A stretch of 64,000 bases of DNA. It comes from Collimonas humicola. GTDB taxonomy: Bacteria > Pseudomonadota > Gammaproteobacteria > Burkholderiales > Burkholderiaceae_D. Both the position numbers and the translations under genes were made by a program. Positions 22,357 to 30,616 of this stretch are shown one piece after another. How positions within the stretch are numbered: position 1 is the first letter of the stretch; each line of letters starts with the position of its first letter. The notes under the pieces were generated by a model, which saw only the letters and a program-made list of their open reading frames with translations, was not told the origin of the DNA and did not search any database. Where the stretch lies: positions 930,001 to 994,000 of the forward strand of contig NZ_JAGQEE010000001.1 in NCBI RefSeq assembly GCF_018304945.1. The letters are read 5' to 3'.

Positions 22357-22806
22357 TTATTGCAGCGTCGATTTGTGCAAGGCGGGCAAAGGCAGCTGGA
22401 AAACGTCGATGCCCTCGTCCGCCAGTTCATCGCACTCCTCCGCCGTGGCAACGCCGCGAATCCCGTGCTCAGGCACTTCCTTGTAGTGGATGCGGCGCGC
22501 TTCTTCGGCAAAACCTTCCCCTACGTCTTCCGTGTTTTCCATGACATGGCGCGCCATGTCCAGCAAGCGTTTCTGCATCTGCGCCGCTACCGGCGAATGC
22601 GGGCCGACTTCCTTGCGCGCGGCGGTTGCGGACTTGGCTGTAGAGAGGTTCAAATGCGGCGCTGACGGCAGCTTGCCCACTTTGACGCTGTCGCAGATCG
22701 GACAGACGATCAGCTGCCGCGCCGACTGAGAAAGAAAATCATCCTCCGAGCCGAACCAGCCCTCGAAGCGATGATTCTGTTCACAAGCTAAATTGTAGAC
22801 TTTCAT
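22357..22806 (-). CDS. DUF1178 family protein
   Basis: A 149-residue cytoplasmic protein starting MKVYNLACEQNHRFEGWF with a CPIC pair at residues 36-39. The early Cys with the later CPIC pair suggests a small zinc-binding N-terminal module, the hallmark of DUF1178. The C-terminal half (AEEARRIHYKEVPEHGIRGV) is the conserved family block. Its role is unknown. I prefer the ATG at 22806 over the upstream start because the family begins with this motif. It converges with spoT. Confidence 0.88.
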   Translation of the reverse strand: MKVYNLACEQNHRFEGWFGSEDDFLSQSARQLIVCPICDSVKVGKLPSAPHLNLSTAKSATAARKEVGPHSPVAAQMQKRLLDMARHVMENTEDVGEGFAEEARRIHYKEVPEHGIRGVATAEECDELADEGIDVFQLPLPALHKSTLQ

Positions 22807-22882
22807 GATGCGGCATTCGTCGGCGCGGAAAAGCAGGGATCTTACACTAACCAGCATAGAACTTAATTAAGCTCTTTGCCGC

Positions 22883-23716
22883 TTAAAGCTTGTCTGCGGC
22901 CTGCAGCATCTCGCTGATCTGGCGCATGCCGACCGCTTCATTGCCGTAGGTGAAAGTGCCATGCTCGCGCATTTCCTCGGCTGCCCGCAGGAAGGCGCCG
23001 AGCGCCGCGCGCGCCAGAGAACCGCCGACGCTGACCCGCTTGACGCCGATCTGCGCCAGCTCTTGCAAGCTGAGCTGCACGCCTTGCAATCCCATGACGA
23101 CATTCACCGGCTTGTCCAGCGCACTGACCACGGCGGCAATATCTTCCCTGCTTTTCAGGCCGGGCGCGTACAGCACGTCGGCGCCGGCTTCCTGATAGGC
23201 TTGCAGCCGTTTGATGGTGTCTGCCAGATCGGCGCGGCCGACCAGGAAATTTTCTGCCCGTGCGGTCAGCGTGAACGGGAAATCCAGCGCGCGTGCCGCC
23301 TCGGCGGCGGCGCGTATCCGCTCAACCGCAAACGCCAGCGGGTAAATCGGATCCTCGCGCCGGCCGCTGGCGTCTTCGATGGAACCGCCGACGATGCCGG
23401 TGGCCGCCGCCAGCCGGATAGTTTCCGCCACCGTTGCGGGCGAATCGCCAAAGCCGTTTTCCAGGTCCGCGCTGAGCGGCAAACCTGTGGCCGCCGCCAG
23501 TTCGGTCAGGTGCGCCATCATCTGCTCGCGGCCGATGGCGCCATCCAGCAATCCGCGGGAAAACGCATAACCGGCGCTGGTGCTGGCCAGTGCTTCAAAT
23601 CCCAGCAAAGCCAGCAGCCTGGCGCTGCCGATATCCCAGGGATTGGGAATGATGAAAGCACCCTCGCGCGCGTGGAGCTGCTGGAAAACCTTGGCTTTCT
23701 CGATCTGGGATGGCAT
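22883..23716 (-). CDS. Isocitrate lyase/PEP mutase superfamily protein
   Basis: A 277-residue TIM-barrel enzyme. It shows IIPNPWDIGSARLLALLGF, STSAGYAFSRGLLDG, PLSADLENGFGD (the metal-binding acid cluster) and GGSIEDASGRRED, matching the oxaloacetate decarboxylase / PEP phosphonomutase branch of the superfamily. Members cleave or rearrange C-C or C-P bonds of alpha-keto acids with Mg2+; the substrate is not predictable here. GGAGAG lies before the ATG. It appears monocistronic. Confidence 0.88.
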   Translation of the reverse strand: MPSQIEKAKVFQQLHAREGAFIIPNPWDIGSARLLALLGFEALASTSAGYAFSRGLLDGAIGREQMMAHLTELAAATGLPLSADLENGFGDSPATVAETIRLAAATGIVGGSIEDASGRREDPIYPLAFAVERIRAAAEAARALDFPFTLTARAENFLVGRADLADTIKRLQAYQEAGADVLYAPGLKSREDIAAVVSALDKPVNVVMGLQGVQLSLQELAQIGVKRVSVGGSLARAALGAFLRAAEEMREHGTFTYGNEAVGMRQISEMLQAADKL

Positions 23717-23996
23717 TCAATCTCTCCAATATGAAATCGTGCCGGAAGATTTTTCCTGGAAAAATCCCCTGCGGTTATTGATACATCAAAACAACTTTTA
23801 CGGACAGCAGACGATAAACATTACCACCAGCAACTAATCAATGCAGGCGATCGCCAAAGATGGGGGGAAAGCGGGCAAGCAAGCGATTCTCTATTAGCTT
23901 AGCGCGGCTTTGTTTCCTAGAATGAAATCCTGAAGATTTGGTCGCAACACTTTACCGCCGGCTTGTTTCATGCAGGCTGGTCAAGCGGAGGAGGAT

Positions 23997-24350
23997 ATGG
24001 AAAAAATACTGCTGGCACTACTCCTGGGCGGGATCGCGGCCGGCATGCCCGGCCAGGCCATTGCCGACAATGGCACCGGCCTGCCGATTGCGGGCCAGGC
24101 GCCGCTGTTTGCGCCGCCTCCGTATGGCGCGGACATGCATGTGCAGCCGTTATTCATGGCGCCGCCGTCGGTGAGAATAGCGCCGGCCTGGCGTGAACGC
24201 AACGACTGGGCAAAACGGCGCACAGATCAGTGGAGCGAACTCGAATGGCAGCGCCAGCAGTGGCGGGAAAACCGCGGTGAAGCAACGACCGCCGGCAATC
24301 CGCTCAACACCGGCACAAGCCAGGATCCGGCCTCATCCAACAGCTTCTGA
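23997..24350 (+). CDS. Small secreted protein of unknown function
   Basis: 117 residues with a good signal peptide (MEKILLALLLGGIAAGM, cleavage near AIADN), then a Pro-rich region and a Trp/Arg/Gln-rich basic segment (WRERNDWAKRRTDQWSEL). The ribosome site GGAGGAGG is very strong and fixes the start at 23997. I do not recognise the family. It probably acts in the periplasm or cell envelope. Confidence 0.7.
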   Translation: MEKILLALLLGGIAAGMPGQAIADNGTGLPIAGQAPLFAPPPYGADMHVQPLFMAPPSVRIAPAWRERNDWAKRRTDQWSELEWQRQQWRENRGEATTAGNPLNTGTSQDPASSNSF

Positions 24351-24366
24351 CGCCGCCAGCCAAGGG

Positions 24367-24681
24367 TTAAAAGCGCGGCAAATCGGCCAGGGTGCGGCCG
24401 GAGGCGTCGCGCTCCGCTATGCCGATGCCTTCGATGCCGTGCTCATGGATCACCAGCGCGATGCTGGGGCCACGCACAATCTTGCCATCCACGGAAAATG
24501 CTGTCGCCACTTCATCGCCGAAGTGCAGCGCGTCGACCACCAGGCTGACGTCCTGCTCCGACGTCTTGTGTTCCCAGCCGATAGAGCCATCGTCCTGCGG
24601 CTTGGCCCGTCCCCAGCGCACTTCTTCGACCCGGTCGCCTTCGACATTAAAACGCACTGCTTCAATCATATGAATCGACAT
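24367..24681 (-). CDS. Conserved hypothetical protein
   Basis: A 104-residue soluble protein, MSIHMIEAVRFNVEGDRVEE and onward, with GGAG seven bases before the ATG. It is acidic, lacks Cys and shows no signal peptide. It resembles small uncharacterised Burkholderiales proteins, but I cannot name a family. It converges with the small secreted-protein gene 17 bp away. Confidence 0.65.
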   Translation of the reverse strand: MSIHMIEAVRFNVEGDRVEEVRWGRAKPQDDGSIGWEHKTSEQDVSLVVDALHFGDEVATAFSVDGKIVRGPSIALVIHEHGIEGIGIAERDASGRTLADLPRF

Positions 24682-24793
24682 GTATTTCTCCGGGATAGAA
24701 GGTCTGGTTATTCAGAGCTTCATGTTACCTGCCATGTTAGCTGGCAGCAAGATACGCGCCGAGAAATTCGCTGAAGCTTTCTGCCTCGACATA

Positions 24794-24830
24794 CAAAAAA
24801 CGCCACCCAATTTCTGGGCAGCGTTTTTTG
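24794..24830 (-). terminator. Terminator of the His/Gly-rich secreted protein gene
   Basis: The element reads caaaaaacgccaccc, then tttct-containing loop, then gggcagcgttttttg. The stem has one small internal mismatch, with A- and T-runs on either side, so it can work on both strands. It lies about 30 bp after the stop of the secreted protein gene. Confidence 0.7.
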
Positions 24831-24860
24831 CTCGATGGCGCTCAAGGCAGCCGCCGGTCG

Positions 24861-25283
24861 TCAATAGCCAGGAGGCTCTCCCGGAACCACGCGCAACCAG
24901 CCGCTCGGGCAACTGGAAAGCTCAGGATAGTAGCCGACAGGATCGTTGCAGTAGTAGCTGTAGTTGCCGTCAGGCGCAGTATAGACAGTGCCCATCGGAT
25001 AAAGCGCCGGATCGTAGTAGTAAGGCCCCCAGAAGAACGGGCCGCCGATCACGATCACGGCGCGGCCATGGAAATCCCTGAACCGGTGGAATCCGTGGCG
25101 CGCTTGCGGGCCGTTGCCATGAAATTGGCCGCCGTTATTGCCATGGAAGCCGCCATGAAATTCGCCGCTGCTGTGCATGCCGCCGCCATGGAAACCGTCA
25201 CCGTTGCGGGCAAACGCCGGGCCGGCGGCGCCGGACAAGAGCAGCGCAAGCGTAGCCAACCAAAAAATCAAAAACTTTTTCAT
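24861..25283 (-). CDS. His/Gly-rich secreted protein
   Basis: 140 residues with a signal peptide (MKKFLIFWLATLALLLSGAA, cleavage near AFARN). A low-complexity stretch of Gly, His and Phe follows (HGGGMHSSGEFHGGFHG), and then an aromatic/Tyr-rich C-terminal part (PYYYDPALYP, SYYCNDPVGYYP). The His-rich segment could bind metal; this is inference. AGAGG lies before the ATG at 25283, which also begins the signal peptide. Such short envelope proteins with a YYCNDPxGYYP motif are common in beta-proteobacteria and uncharacterised. Confidence 0.75.
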   Translation of the reverse strand: MKKFLIFWLATLALLLSGAAGPAFARNGDGFHGGGMHSSGEFHGGFHGNNGGQFHGNGPQARHGFHRFRDFHGRAVIVIGGPFFWGPYYYDPALYPMGTVYTAPDGNYSYYCNDPVGYYPELSSCPSGWLRVVPGEPPGY

Positions 25284-25516
25284 AGCAAGACCTCTTACTT
25301 CCCATGCCGCCGCCCCGGGCGGCGCCACAACAGTGTCTCCCTGTATTCAATATAGTTTGCGGCAACCGAATGGTCGATACAATTCAGTAATGTTTGCAAC
25401 AGCATGTATCAGGACGCAAAAAATACGGGGCAAGACCGGGCGCCGGCGGACGTTTCATGCCGCACTCCGCTTACGGTATACTTGCTCGTCCAAAACGCAG
25501 AAAGAAAGCAATAGAA

Positions 25517-25765
25517 ATGACGACCTACAAAGAACTGCAAGCGCAAATCGAGCAATTGAGGAAACAGGCAGAAGAATTGCGTCAGGCCGAAATCGCTGAC
25601 GTGATCACCGAAATTAAAACCAAGATGCAGGAATATGGCATTACCGGTGCGGACCTGGGTCTGATGGGCAAGAAGCGCGTCATGAAAACTTCCCCGGCGA
25701 TGGCAGACGAAGCGCCGGCAATGACGCCTGCAGCTGAAGAAACGCCCGCCGGCAGCGATATGTGA
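25517..25765 (+). CDS. H-NS family N-terminal domain protein lacking the DNA-binding domain
   Basis: 82 residues. The first 55 (KELQAQIEQLRKQAEELRQ and onward, EIKTKMQEYGITGADLG) are a typical coiled-coil H-NS/BpH3-type oligomerisation domain. Full-length relatives of about 100 residues end in a YRDP-x-TGxTWSGRGRxPxW DNA-binding motif. Here that part is absent, replaced by an Ala/Pro/Glu-rich tail (PAMADEAPAMTPAAEETPAG). None of the three forward frames after residue 55 restores the motif. It may therefore act by forming mixed oligomers and modulating H-NS, as truncated H-NS forms do elsewhere; that is inference. Confidence 0.8.
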   Translation: MTTYKELQAQIEQLRKQAEELRQAEIADVITEIKTKMQEYGITGADLGLMGKKRVMKTSPAMADEAPAMTPAAEETPAGSDM

Positions 25766-25776
25766 TTGACGGCTGC

Positions 25777-25824
25777 GATTGACATCAGGCGGTCGCCTTC
25801 GACGGCAACCGCCTGATGTCAATC
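25777..25824. terminator. 17-bp perfect inverted repeat between convergent genes
   Basis: gattgacatcaggcggt and its exact complement accgcctgatgtcaatc flank a 14-nt loop. It starts just after the H-NS-like stop, and its right arm contains the stop codon of the autotransporter gene. It is probably a shared transcription end, though T-runs are short. Confidence 0.6.
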
Positions 25825-28692
25825 CAACGCAAAACGCAAGCCCAGCGCAAAGACATTATTGCGCAAGCCGCCGCCCCCCAGTTGCGCATCGTAGTTGAAA
25901 TACCAGCCCCAGCGCTTATCCACCGCCGTATTCAAACCCAGTCCGAGCCAGCCGCTGCTGCGCGCCAAGCCTATTCCCTGCACCGTAAAGCCCGCCCCCG
26001 GCGCGCCTGCAAAAGCCGCATTGAAATCCAGATTGCCGTCGTTGAAGGCATGCTGCCAGGCCGCATAAGCTTGCAGCATGCTGTCGCCGCCCGCCCACTG
26101 GAAACTGGTGTCGCCGCGCACGCCGAGCAAGCCCGCCGTCTGCCGGTAAGCCCGGCTATCCGCTGACAGGCCGAACACGCCGCCGTTTTCGGTAAAGCCG
26201 CCGCGCTTGAGGCGGTCATAGGCGAGGCCGGCATAGGGCGTCAGCCGCGTGCTGCCGGATAAGGGCAAAACATAACCGCTTTCGGCATAGGCCGACCACA
26301 GGCTGTCGGTATGCTCGGCGTCAAGCTTCTGCGTGCTGCTGCCGATCAACGCCTCGCGCGTCACCGTGCTGTCGACTGTCGCTACGCCGGCCCGTCCCGA
26401 GACATACCAGCCCTGCGCGCCAAACGCCTGGCGGCCGTATAGCGAAATGCCGGTATCGCGGCTTTTCGATTGCCCGCCGAAACGGTCGAAGCTGGCCTTG
26501 CTGTCCGAATAGGCGATGGCGACGCCGACAATGGTATTGGCGCCCAGCCGGGTATCGACGCCGAACTGGCCGCCCCACAGGGAGGTATCGCCGCTGGCGT
26601 AGCCGCTCTGGCTCAGCTTGCCGGAGGCGCCGATGGCGCTGACCCACAGGCCTGTGCCGTCATGCCCGCCAGGCTGGTTACCCAGCAGCGACAAGCGGTT
26701 GGCCAGGTCGCGGTTGATGGCCTGCGATTGCTGGAAGGTCAAGGCTTGCGCCGAGGCGTGGATCTGGCCCGACAGGCTGTCCAGCACCTGTCCCGCGACC
26801 GCCACGCTGGCACTCTTCTGCACGGCGGCGGCGCTGGCCAGGAATTGCCCGTTCACGCCACTGACATTGCCGCTGGCGACCATCCGGTCGGCCGCCTGCA
26901 AGCCGCTCTCCAGGGCCGCGGCGGCATTGTTGCGGGTGGCGTCGCCGGCGAAAGACTGCGCCGCCATGGCGGCGACATTGGTGCGACTGATGAGCAGGTC
27001 AACTTCCTTGGCCTGGTACGACAGGTTCGCAGCGATGAACACCCCCGGCGTAAAGCTGACGCCATCGGCTTCGAAGCTGAGCGTGCCGAACTGGCCGCTG
27101 ACGCCGCCGGCAGCCGTCAGCACCCTGGCCACGCCCGCCTGTTGCGTCATATAGCCGGACGGATCGCTGCTGCCGGCCGGCGTGGTGGCGATCAGGTGCG
27201 AGTTGCCGAGGATGGCCGCGCCGCCTACTGTCAGCGTGCTGTTGAGCTGGTTGGCCAGTATTGCGCTTGGCGTGGCCACATAGTTGCCGCCGATCGTCAG
27301 TCCGGCACCGCTGTTGTCGAGGCGGCCGCTGTTGCTGACATTGCCATGTACCGTGCCGCCGACACCAGAGAGCCGGCCCAGGCTGGCAACATTCACATTG
27401 GAAGCAACCGCGCCGGTGATGTTCAGGCTGCCACCCAGCACATTGCTGTCGCCTGCATAGGTATTGTTGCCGGCCAGGGTCAGCCGGCCGCTGCCGCTCT
27501 TGTTGAGGCCGGCATCGCCGCCGATATCGTTCTTGAAGACGGAAGAGGCGCTGTCGAACTGGACATTGACGTTGGGCCCCAGCGCCAGGCTCTGGGCAAA
27601 CAAGGCCGGGCCGTTGACCGCCTTGCTGGCGTTCAGCAAGCCCCAGCCATAGGTGGCGGTATCGTGCATGTCGGTCGCGGTCGACAGGATGGTCTGGCGG
27701 ATCAGGTCGGCATTCATCCAGGGATAGGCTTGCTGCACCAGCGCCGCCGCCCCGGTCACGGCAGGTGCGGCGAAGGAGGTGCCGAAGACGCGGCCGCCGC
27801 TGCTGCTGGAAATGAAGTCGCCGGGCGCCGCCAGGCACCAATTGGCGGCGACGCCGCAGCGGTTAGCGTAGCTGGAAATCATGCCCGGCACCGTATCGCT
27901 GGCGCTGTAGCCGTTGCTGCCGCCGGCGGCATTGACGGCCGTCACGGCCAGCCAGCCGGCTTGCAGGTCTGGAAAGAGCTTGGGCAGGCTGGCGTTCAGG
28001 TTCGGCTGCGCGCCGCCATCGTTGCCGGTGGACCAGACGAACAAACCCTGCTGCGCCACCAGCGGCTGGTACATGGCGTGCAAGGCCAGCGCCTGGCCGA
28101 CTGTCGCGCCGCTGCTGCTGATGCCGCTGGACTGGTTGAAAATCCGCACGCCCTTGGCGAACATGTCCTGGTACATCTGGCTGCTGAACAGCACGTTATT
28201 GTCCGTGGTGCCGGCTGCGGCTGCCTGTATCCGCACGGCGGAAGCCACGCCCAGGGTGTTGCCGGCCAGCACTTCCACCACTTCAGTGCCGTGCATATTG
28301 CCGTCCGCGCCGCTGGCGTTATACACCGTCTTGCTGATGCGTCCGGCAAACTGTGGATTGCTGACATCGAAATCGGTGTCGATCACCCCTACGGTAATGC
28401 CTGCGCCTGTGATTCCCTGCGCGCGGGCGGCAGCGACATTGCTGGGGTCAAGTACATTCAGCATGGCTGGCGGCGGCGCGACTGGCGGTGGAGTTACGGA
28501 GCTGGTATTGCCGGGCGGGGTAGGAGCAGGGGCTGGCGCAGGACTTGGAGCAGGAGGGACGCTGGGTACGGGGGTTGCGACCGGATTCGGGTTGCTGCTG
28601 CCACCCCCGCCTCCGCCGCAACCTGAAATCATTAGCAATACAGCAACCGAGATGATCGACAGCGAATTCTGGCGAGACAATTCTTTTCCCAT
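25819..28692 (-). CDS. Lipoprotein-type subtilisin (S8) autotransporter
   Basis: 957 residues from the ATG at 28692, chosen for the GGGAGG site six bases upstream. A lipoprotein signal (LLMISGC, lipid Cys 25) is followed by a Gly- then Pro-rich spacer and a subtilase passenger with triad Asp105 (GVIDTDFD), His134 (GNMHGTE) and Ser306 (FGTSFAAP), with oxyanion Asn224. A beta-helix-like stretch with the NTYAGDSNVLGG autotransporter repeat follows, and then a beta-barrel translocator of about 280 residues (SLWGGQFGVDTRLG to GLRFALD). The layout resembles Neisseria NalP. It should act at the cell surface, cleaving surface or secreted proteins. It is transcribed alone. Confidence 0.92.
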   Translation of the reverse strand: MGKELSRQNSLSIISVAVLLMISGCGGGGGGSSNPNPVATPVPSVPPAPSPAPAPAPTPPGNTSSVTPPPVAPPPAMLNVLDPSNVAAARAQGITGAGITVGVIDTDFDVSNPQFAGRISKTVYNASGADGNMHGTEVVEVLAGNTLGVASAVRIQAAAAGTTDNNVLFSSQMYQDMFAKGVRIFNQSSGISSSGATVGQALALHAMYQPLVAQQGLFVWSTGNDGGAQPNLNASLPKLFPDLQAGWLAVTAVNAAGGSNGYSASDTVPGMISSYANRCGVAANWCLAAPGDFISSSSGGRVFGTSFAAPAVTGAAALVQQAYPWMNADLIRQTILSTATDMHDTATYGWGLLNASKAVNGPALFAQSLALGPNVNVQFDSASSVFKNDIGGDAGLNKSGSGRLTLAGNNTYAGDSNVLGGSLNITGAVASNVNVASLGRLSGVGGTVHGNVSNSGRLDNSGAGLTIGGNYVATPSAILANQLNSTLTVGGAAILGNSHLIATTPAGSSDPSGYMTQQAGVARVLTAAGGVSGQFGTLSFEADGVSFTPGVFIAANLSYQAKEVDLLISRTNVAAMAAQSFAGDATRNNAAAALESGLQAADRMVASGNVSGVNGQFLASAAAVQKSASVAVAGQVLDSLSGQIHASAQALTFQQSQAINRDLANRLSLLGNQPGGHDGTGLWVSAIGASGKLSQSGYASGDTSLWGGQFGVDTRLGANTIVGVAIAYSDSKASFDRFGGQSKSRDTGISLYGRQAFGAQGWYVSGRAGVATVDSTVTREALIGSSTQKLDAEHTDSLWSAYAESGYVLPLSGSTRLTPYAGLAYDRLKRGGFTENGGVFGLSADSRAYRQTAGLLGVRGDTSFQWAGGDSMLQAYAAWQHAFNDGNLDFNAAFAGAPGAGFTVQGIGLARSSGWLGLGLNTAVDKRWGWYFNYDAQLGGGGLRNNVFALGLRFALD

Positions 28693-29106
28693 AACGCCTC
28701 CCACATATATGTGCATTAACTTCAACCCGATCAGCGATCGGTATATCGGCCTGCTGCATTCACATACTCAGTCGTGCATCTATAGTAATAAGTCCCATTG
28801 TTTCCATTGGGCAATTAAAGTATGCGCGCCTTTTTCCTACATTTCATTACTTCACAGAAATATTTCTACATGGATACATTTATGCGGCCAGATAACCACA
28901 CAAAGCAGATGGCGCGAGAGAAGTCTTGACGAGGGGAATGGATGAAATATGACGAAGCCGCCAAATTTACGATCAACTAACTTTTTACGAGAATTGCGGC
29001 AGCTTTTGTTATTATTACTCCCCGGTAACCTTACCGAACTCCATGGGCATCGGCACCGTCACAAACGGAGGTCTCGCCCATGCCGGCACAACTTCAGGGG
29101 ATAAAC
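28693..29106. other. Divergent intergenic region, no gene seen
   Basis: 414 bp between the divergent autotransporter and DUF805 genes. It is noticeably AT-rich over 28740-29030 and must hold both promoters. I see no convincing paired -35/-10 hexamers, RNA gene or repeat. Confidence 0.5.
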
Positions 29107-29457
29107 ATGACATTTACAGAATCAATCAAGATCTGCTTTTCCAAGTATGTCGATTTCAATGGCAGAGCATCGCGCTCCGAATACTGGTGGTTTATTCTTT
29201 TTCTCGTACTGGGGACGGTTGCCACAGGCGTCGTCAGCAATAAGCTGAGCGGGCTTTTTTCGCTCGCCACGCTGCTGCCTTCCATCGCTGTGGCAACACG
29301 CCGCTTGCACGACACAGATCGTAGCGGCTGGTGGCAGTTGCTGGGATTTGTCCCGGTCCTGGGCTGGATCATCGAAATCTACTTCCTGATCCAGGAACCG
29401 AAAGAACCGAACAGATTCGGTTCGGCACCGGCCAGCCAGGCACTGCCGGAAACCTGA
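29107..29457 (+). CDS. DUF805 family membrane protein
   Basis: 116 residues with the DUF805 marks FNGRASRSEYWWFILF near residue 18 and ATRRLHDTDRSGWWQLL in the middle, plus three to four membrane helices. Function of the family is unknown; it is an inner-membrane protein. AGGGG lies before the ATG at 29107. The isochorismatase-like gene follows 94 bp later on the same strand and may be cotranscribed. Confidence 0.88.
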   Translation: MTFTESIKICFSKYVDFNGRASRSEYWWFILFLVLGTVATGVVSNKLSGLFSLATLLPSIAVATRRLHDTDRSGWWQLLGFVPVLGWIIEIYFLIQEPKEPNRFGSAPASQALPET

Positions 29458-29551
29458 AAATCCGGCGAACAACGGCGCCCGCCTTCCACCCAGGCGGATG
29501 CCGCACAATGAAAATCTGACGGAATCACCCATCTTTCATCAGCAGGACAAT

Positions 29552-30091
29552 ATGAAATCCGCTCTGTTAATCATCGATGTCCAGCACGATCTTTTTGAAG
29601 GCGCCAGGCGGCCGCTTGAAGCCGATGCAGTGGTCGAACGTATCAACGCCCTCGCCGCCAAGGCGCGCTCCGCCGGCGCCCCGGTGGTTTTTATCCAGCA
29701 TGAGGAGCCCGCCAGTCCGCTTGAGTACGATTCCCCGGGCTGGCAACTGCAAGCTGGCCTGCAGATAAAAGAAGGCGACACCAAGCTGCGCAAGAAGACC
29801 AGCGATTCCTTCCTCCGTACCGAGTTGCAGGATCTGCTGACCTCATGGAACATCGATCGCCTGGTGATCTGCGGCTACGCCTCGGAATTCTGCGTCGACA
29901 CCACCGTCCGGCGCGCCGCCGCGCTGGGATACCCGGTCACCCTGGTGTCCGATGCCCACACCACCCATGACAAACCGCACGCTACAGGACTGCAGATACG
30001 CACGCATGAAAATGCGACATTGCAAAACGTCGACAGTTTTGGGCCGAAAATCACGGCGGTGGCGACGGCTGAGGTCAGTTTCGTCGTCTAG
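29552..30091 (+). CDS. Isochorismatase-family cysteine hydrolase
   Basis: 179 residues with the expected catalytic triad: Asp9 (LLIIDVQHD), a lysine at 81 or 82 (KLRKKTSDSF) and nucleophile Cys114 (GYASEFCVDTT). Members hydrolyse isochorismate, nicotinamide, N-carbamoyl or other amides; the substrate cannot be told. AGGA precedes the ATG at 29552. Length is typical. Confidence 0.9.
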   Translation: MKSALLIIDVQHDLFEGARRPLEADAVVERINALAAKARSAGAPVVFIQHEEPASPLEYDSPGWQLQAGLQIKEGDTKLRKKTSDSFLRTELQDLLTSWNIDRLVICGYASEFCVDTTVRRAAALGYPVTLVSDAHTTHDKPHATGLQIRTHENATLQNVDSFGPKITAVATAEVSFVV

Positions 30092-30235
30092 GCTAGGCAG
30101 ACAATTTATTGTCAAAGCAACTGCTTACGAGAAGATGGCCTTGGCAGGGAGAACCTGTTAAAATTCGGCCCTGCCCAGTATCGCAGGCGGTTTCTGTCGA
30201 TACTTTTTGCGGTTTTCATGCAAACCCGCAAACTT

Positions 30236-30322
30236 GCCCGAGTGGTGAAATCGGTAGACACAAGAGACTTAAAATCTCTCGCTCGTAAGGGTGTGCCGGT
30301 TCAAGTCCGGCCTCGGGCACCA
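30236..30322 (+). tRNA. tRNA-Leu (anticodon UAA)
   Basis: An 87-nt class II tRNA. Acceptor gcccgag pairs with ctcgggc. The anticodon stem agaga/tctct holds loop cttaaaa with TAA at 30270-30272. A long variable arm and the T-arm ccgg-ttcaagt-ccgg are present, and CCA is encoded (30320-30322). Confidence 0.97.
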
Positions 30323-30330
30323 ATTACTAA

Positions 30331-30358
30331 AAGGCTCTCAGCGATGAGAGCCTTTTTT
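30331..30358 (+). terminator. tRNA-Leu terminator
   Basis: The stem aaggctctca/tgagagcctt has a GCGA loop followed by a T-run, eight bases after the tRNA CCA end. It is a strong intrinsic terminator. Confidence 0.9.
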
Positions 30359-30487
30359 ATTGCGCTCCGCAATCCTAGGTTTGCTCCGCAAAAACGTCGC
30401 TCGCGTTGCTTATCCATGTGCGCTCGGGTCGCCCATAAACCTGCTGCCGATGCGACTGGCGCTAAACCATGTACAGTTTGTAAAGTC

Positions 30488-30540
30488 CAGGATTGTGATT
30501 CCTGCTGTCGCGAGTTCGAGTCCGCCGCCTTCTACGCCCG
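30488..30540 (+). pseudogene. tRNA-His-like fragment
   Basis: caggattgtgattcctg forms a perfect 5-bp anticodon stem around a 7-nt loop with GTG, as in tRNA-His. It is followed by a variable region and ttcgagtc resembling a T-loop. The T-stem does not pair properly and no matching 5' acceptor or D-arm is present upstream, so it is a relic or a 3' tRNA remnant left by integration. Confidence 0.45.
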
Positions 30541-30580
30541 ACGTCTATCGAGATCTAAGCACGAAAATTGAGAATAACGG

Positions 30581-30609
30581 CGGCAGCACATCAATATGAT
30601 GTGCTGCCG
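30581..30609 (-). terminator. Hairpin after the trimeric adhesin gene
   Basis: A perfect 13-bp stem (cggcagcacatca/tgatgtgctgccg) with a 3-nt loop lies 8 bp past the adhesin stop codon. On the minus strand a moderately T-rich stretch follows. Probable terminator. Confidence 0.7.
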
Positions 30610-30616
30610 GCAAAAC

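Noticed and set aside
26470-28626. Plus-strand frame of 718 codons opposite the subtilisin autotransporter
   Set aside because: Antisense of a gene with an intact catalytic triad and barrel; no domain found.
30141-30164. TTGGCA and TAAAAT as a tRNA-Leu promoter
   Set aside because: The spacing is only 12 bp, too short for a normal sigma-70 promoter.
30360-30599. Short plus-strand frames after tRNA-Leu
   Set aside because: No ribosome site and no similarity; the stretch is better explained by the tRNA-like fragment.
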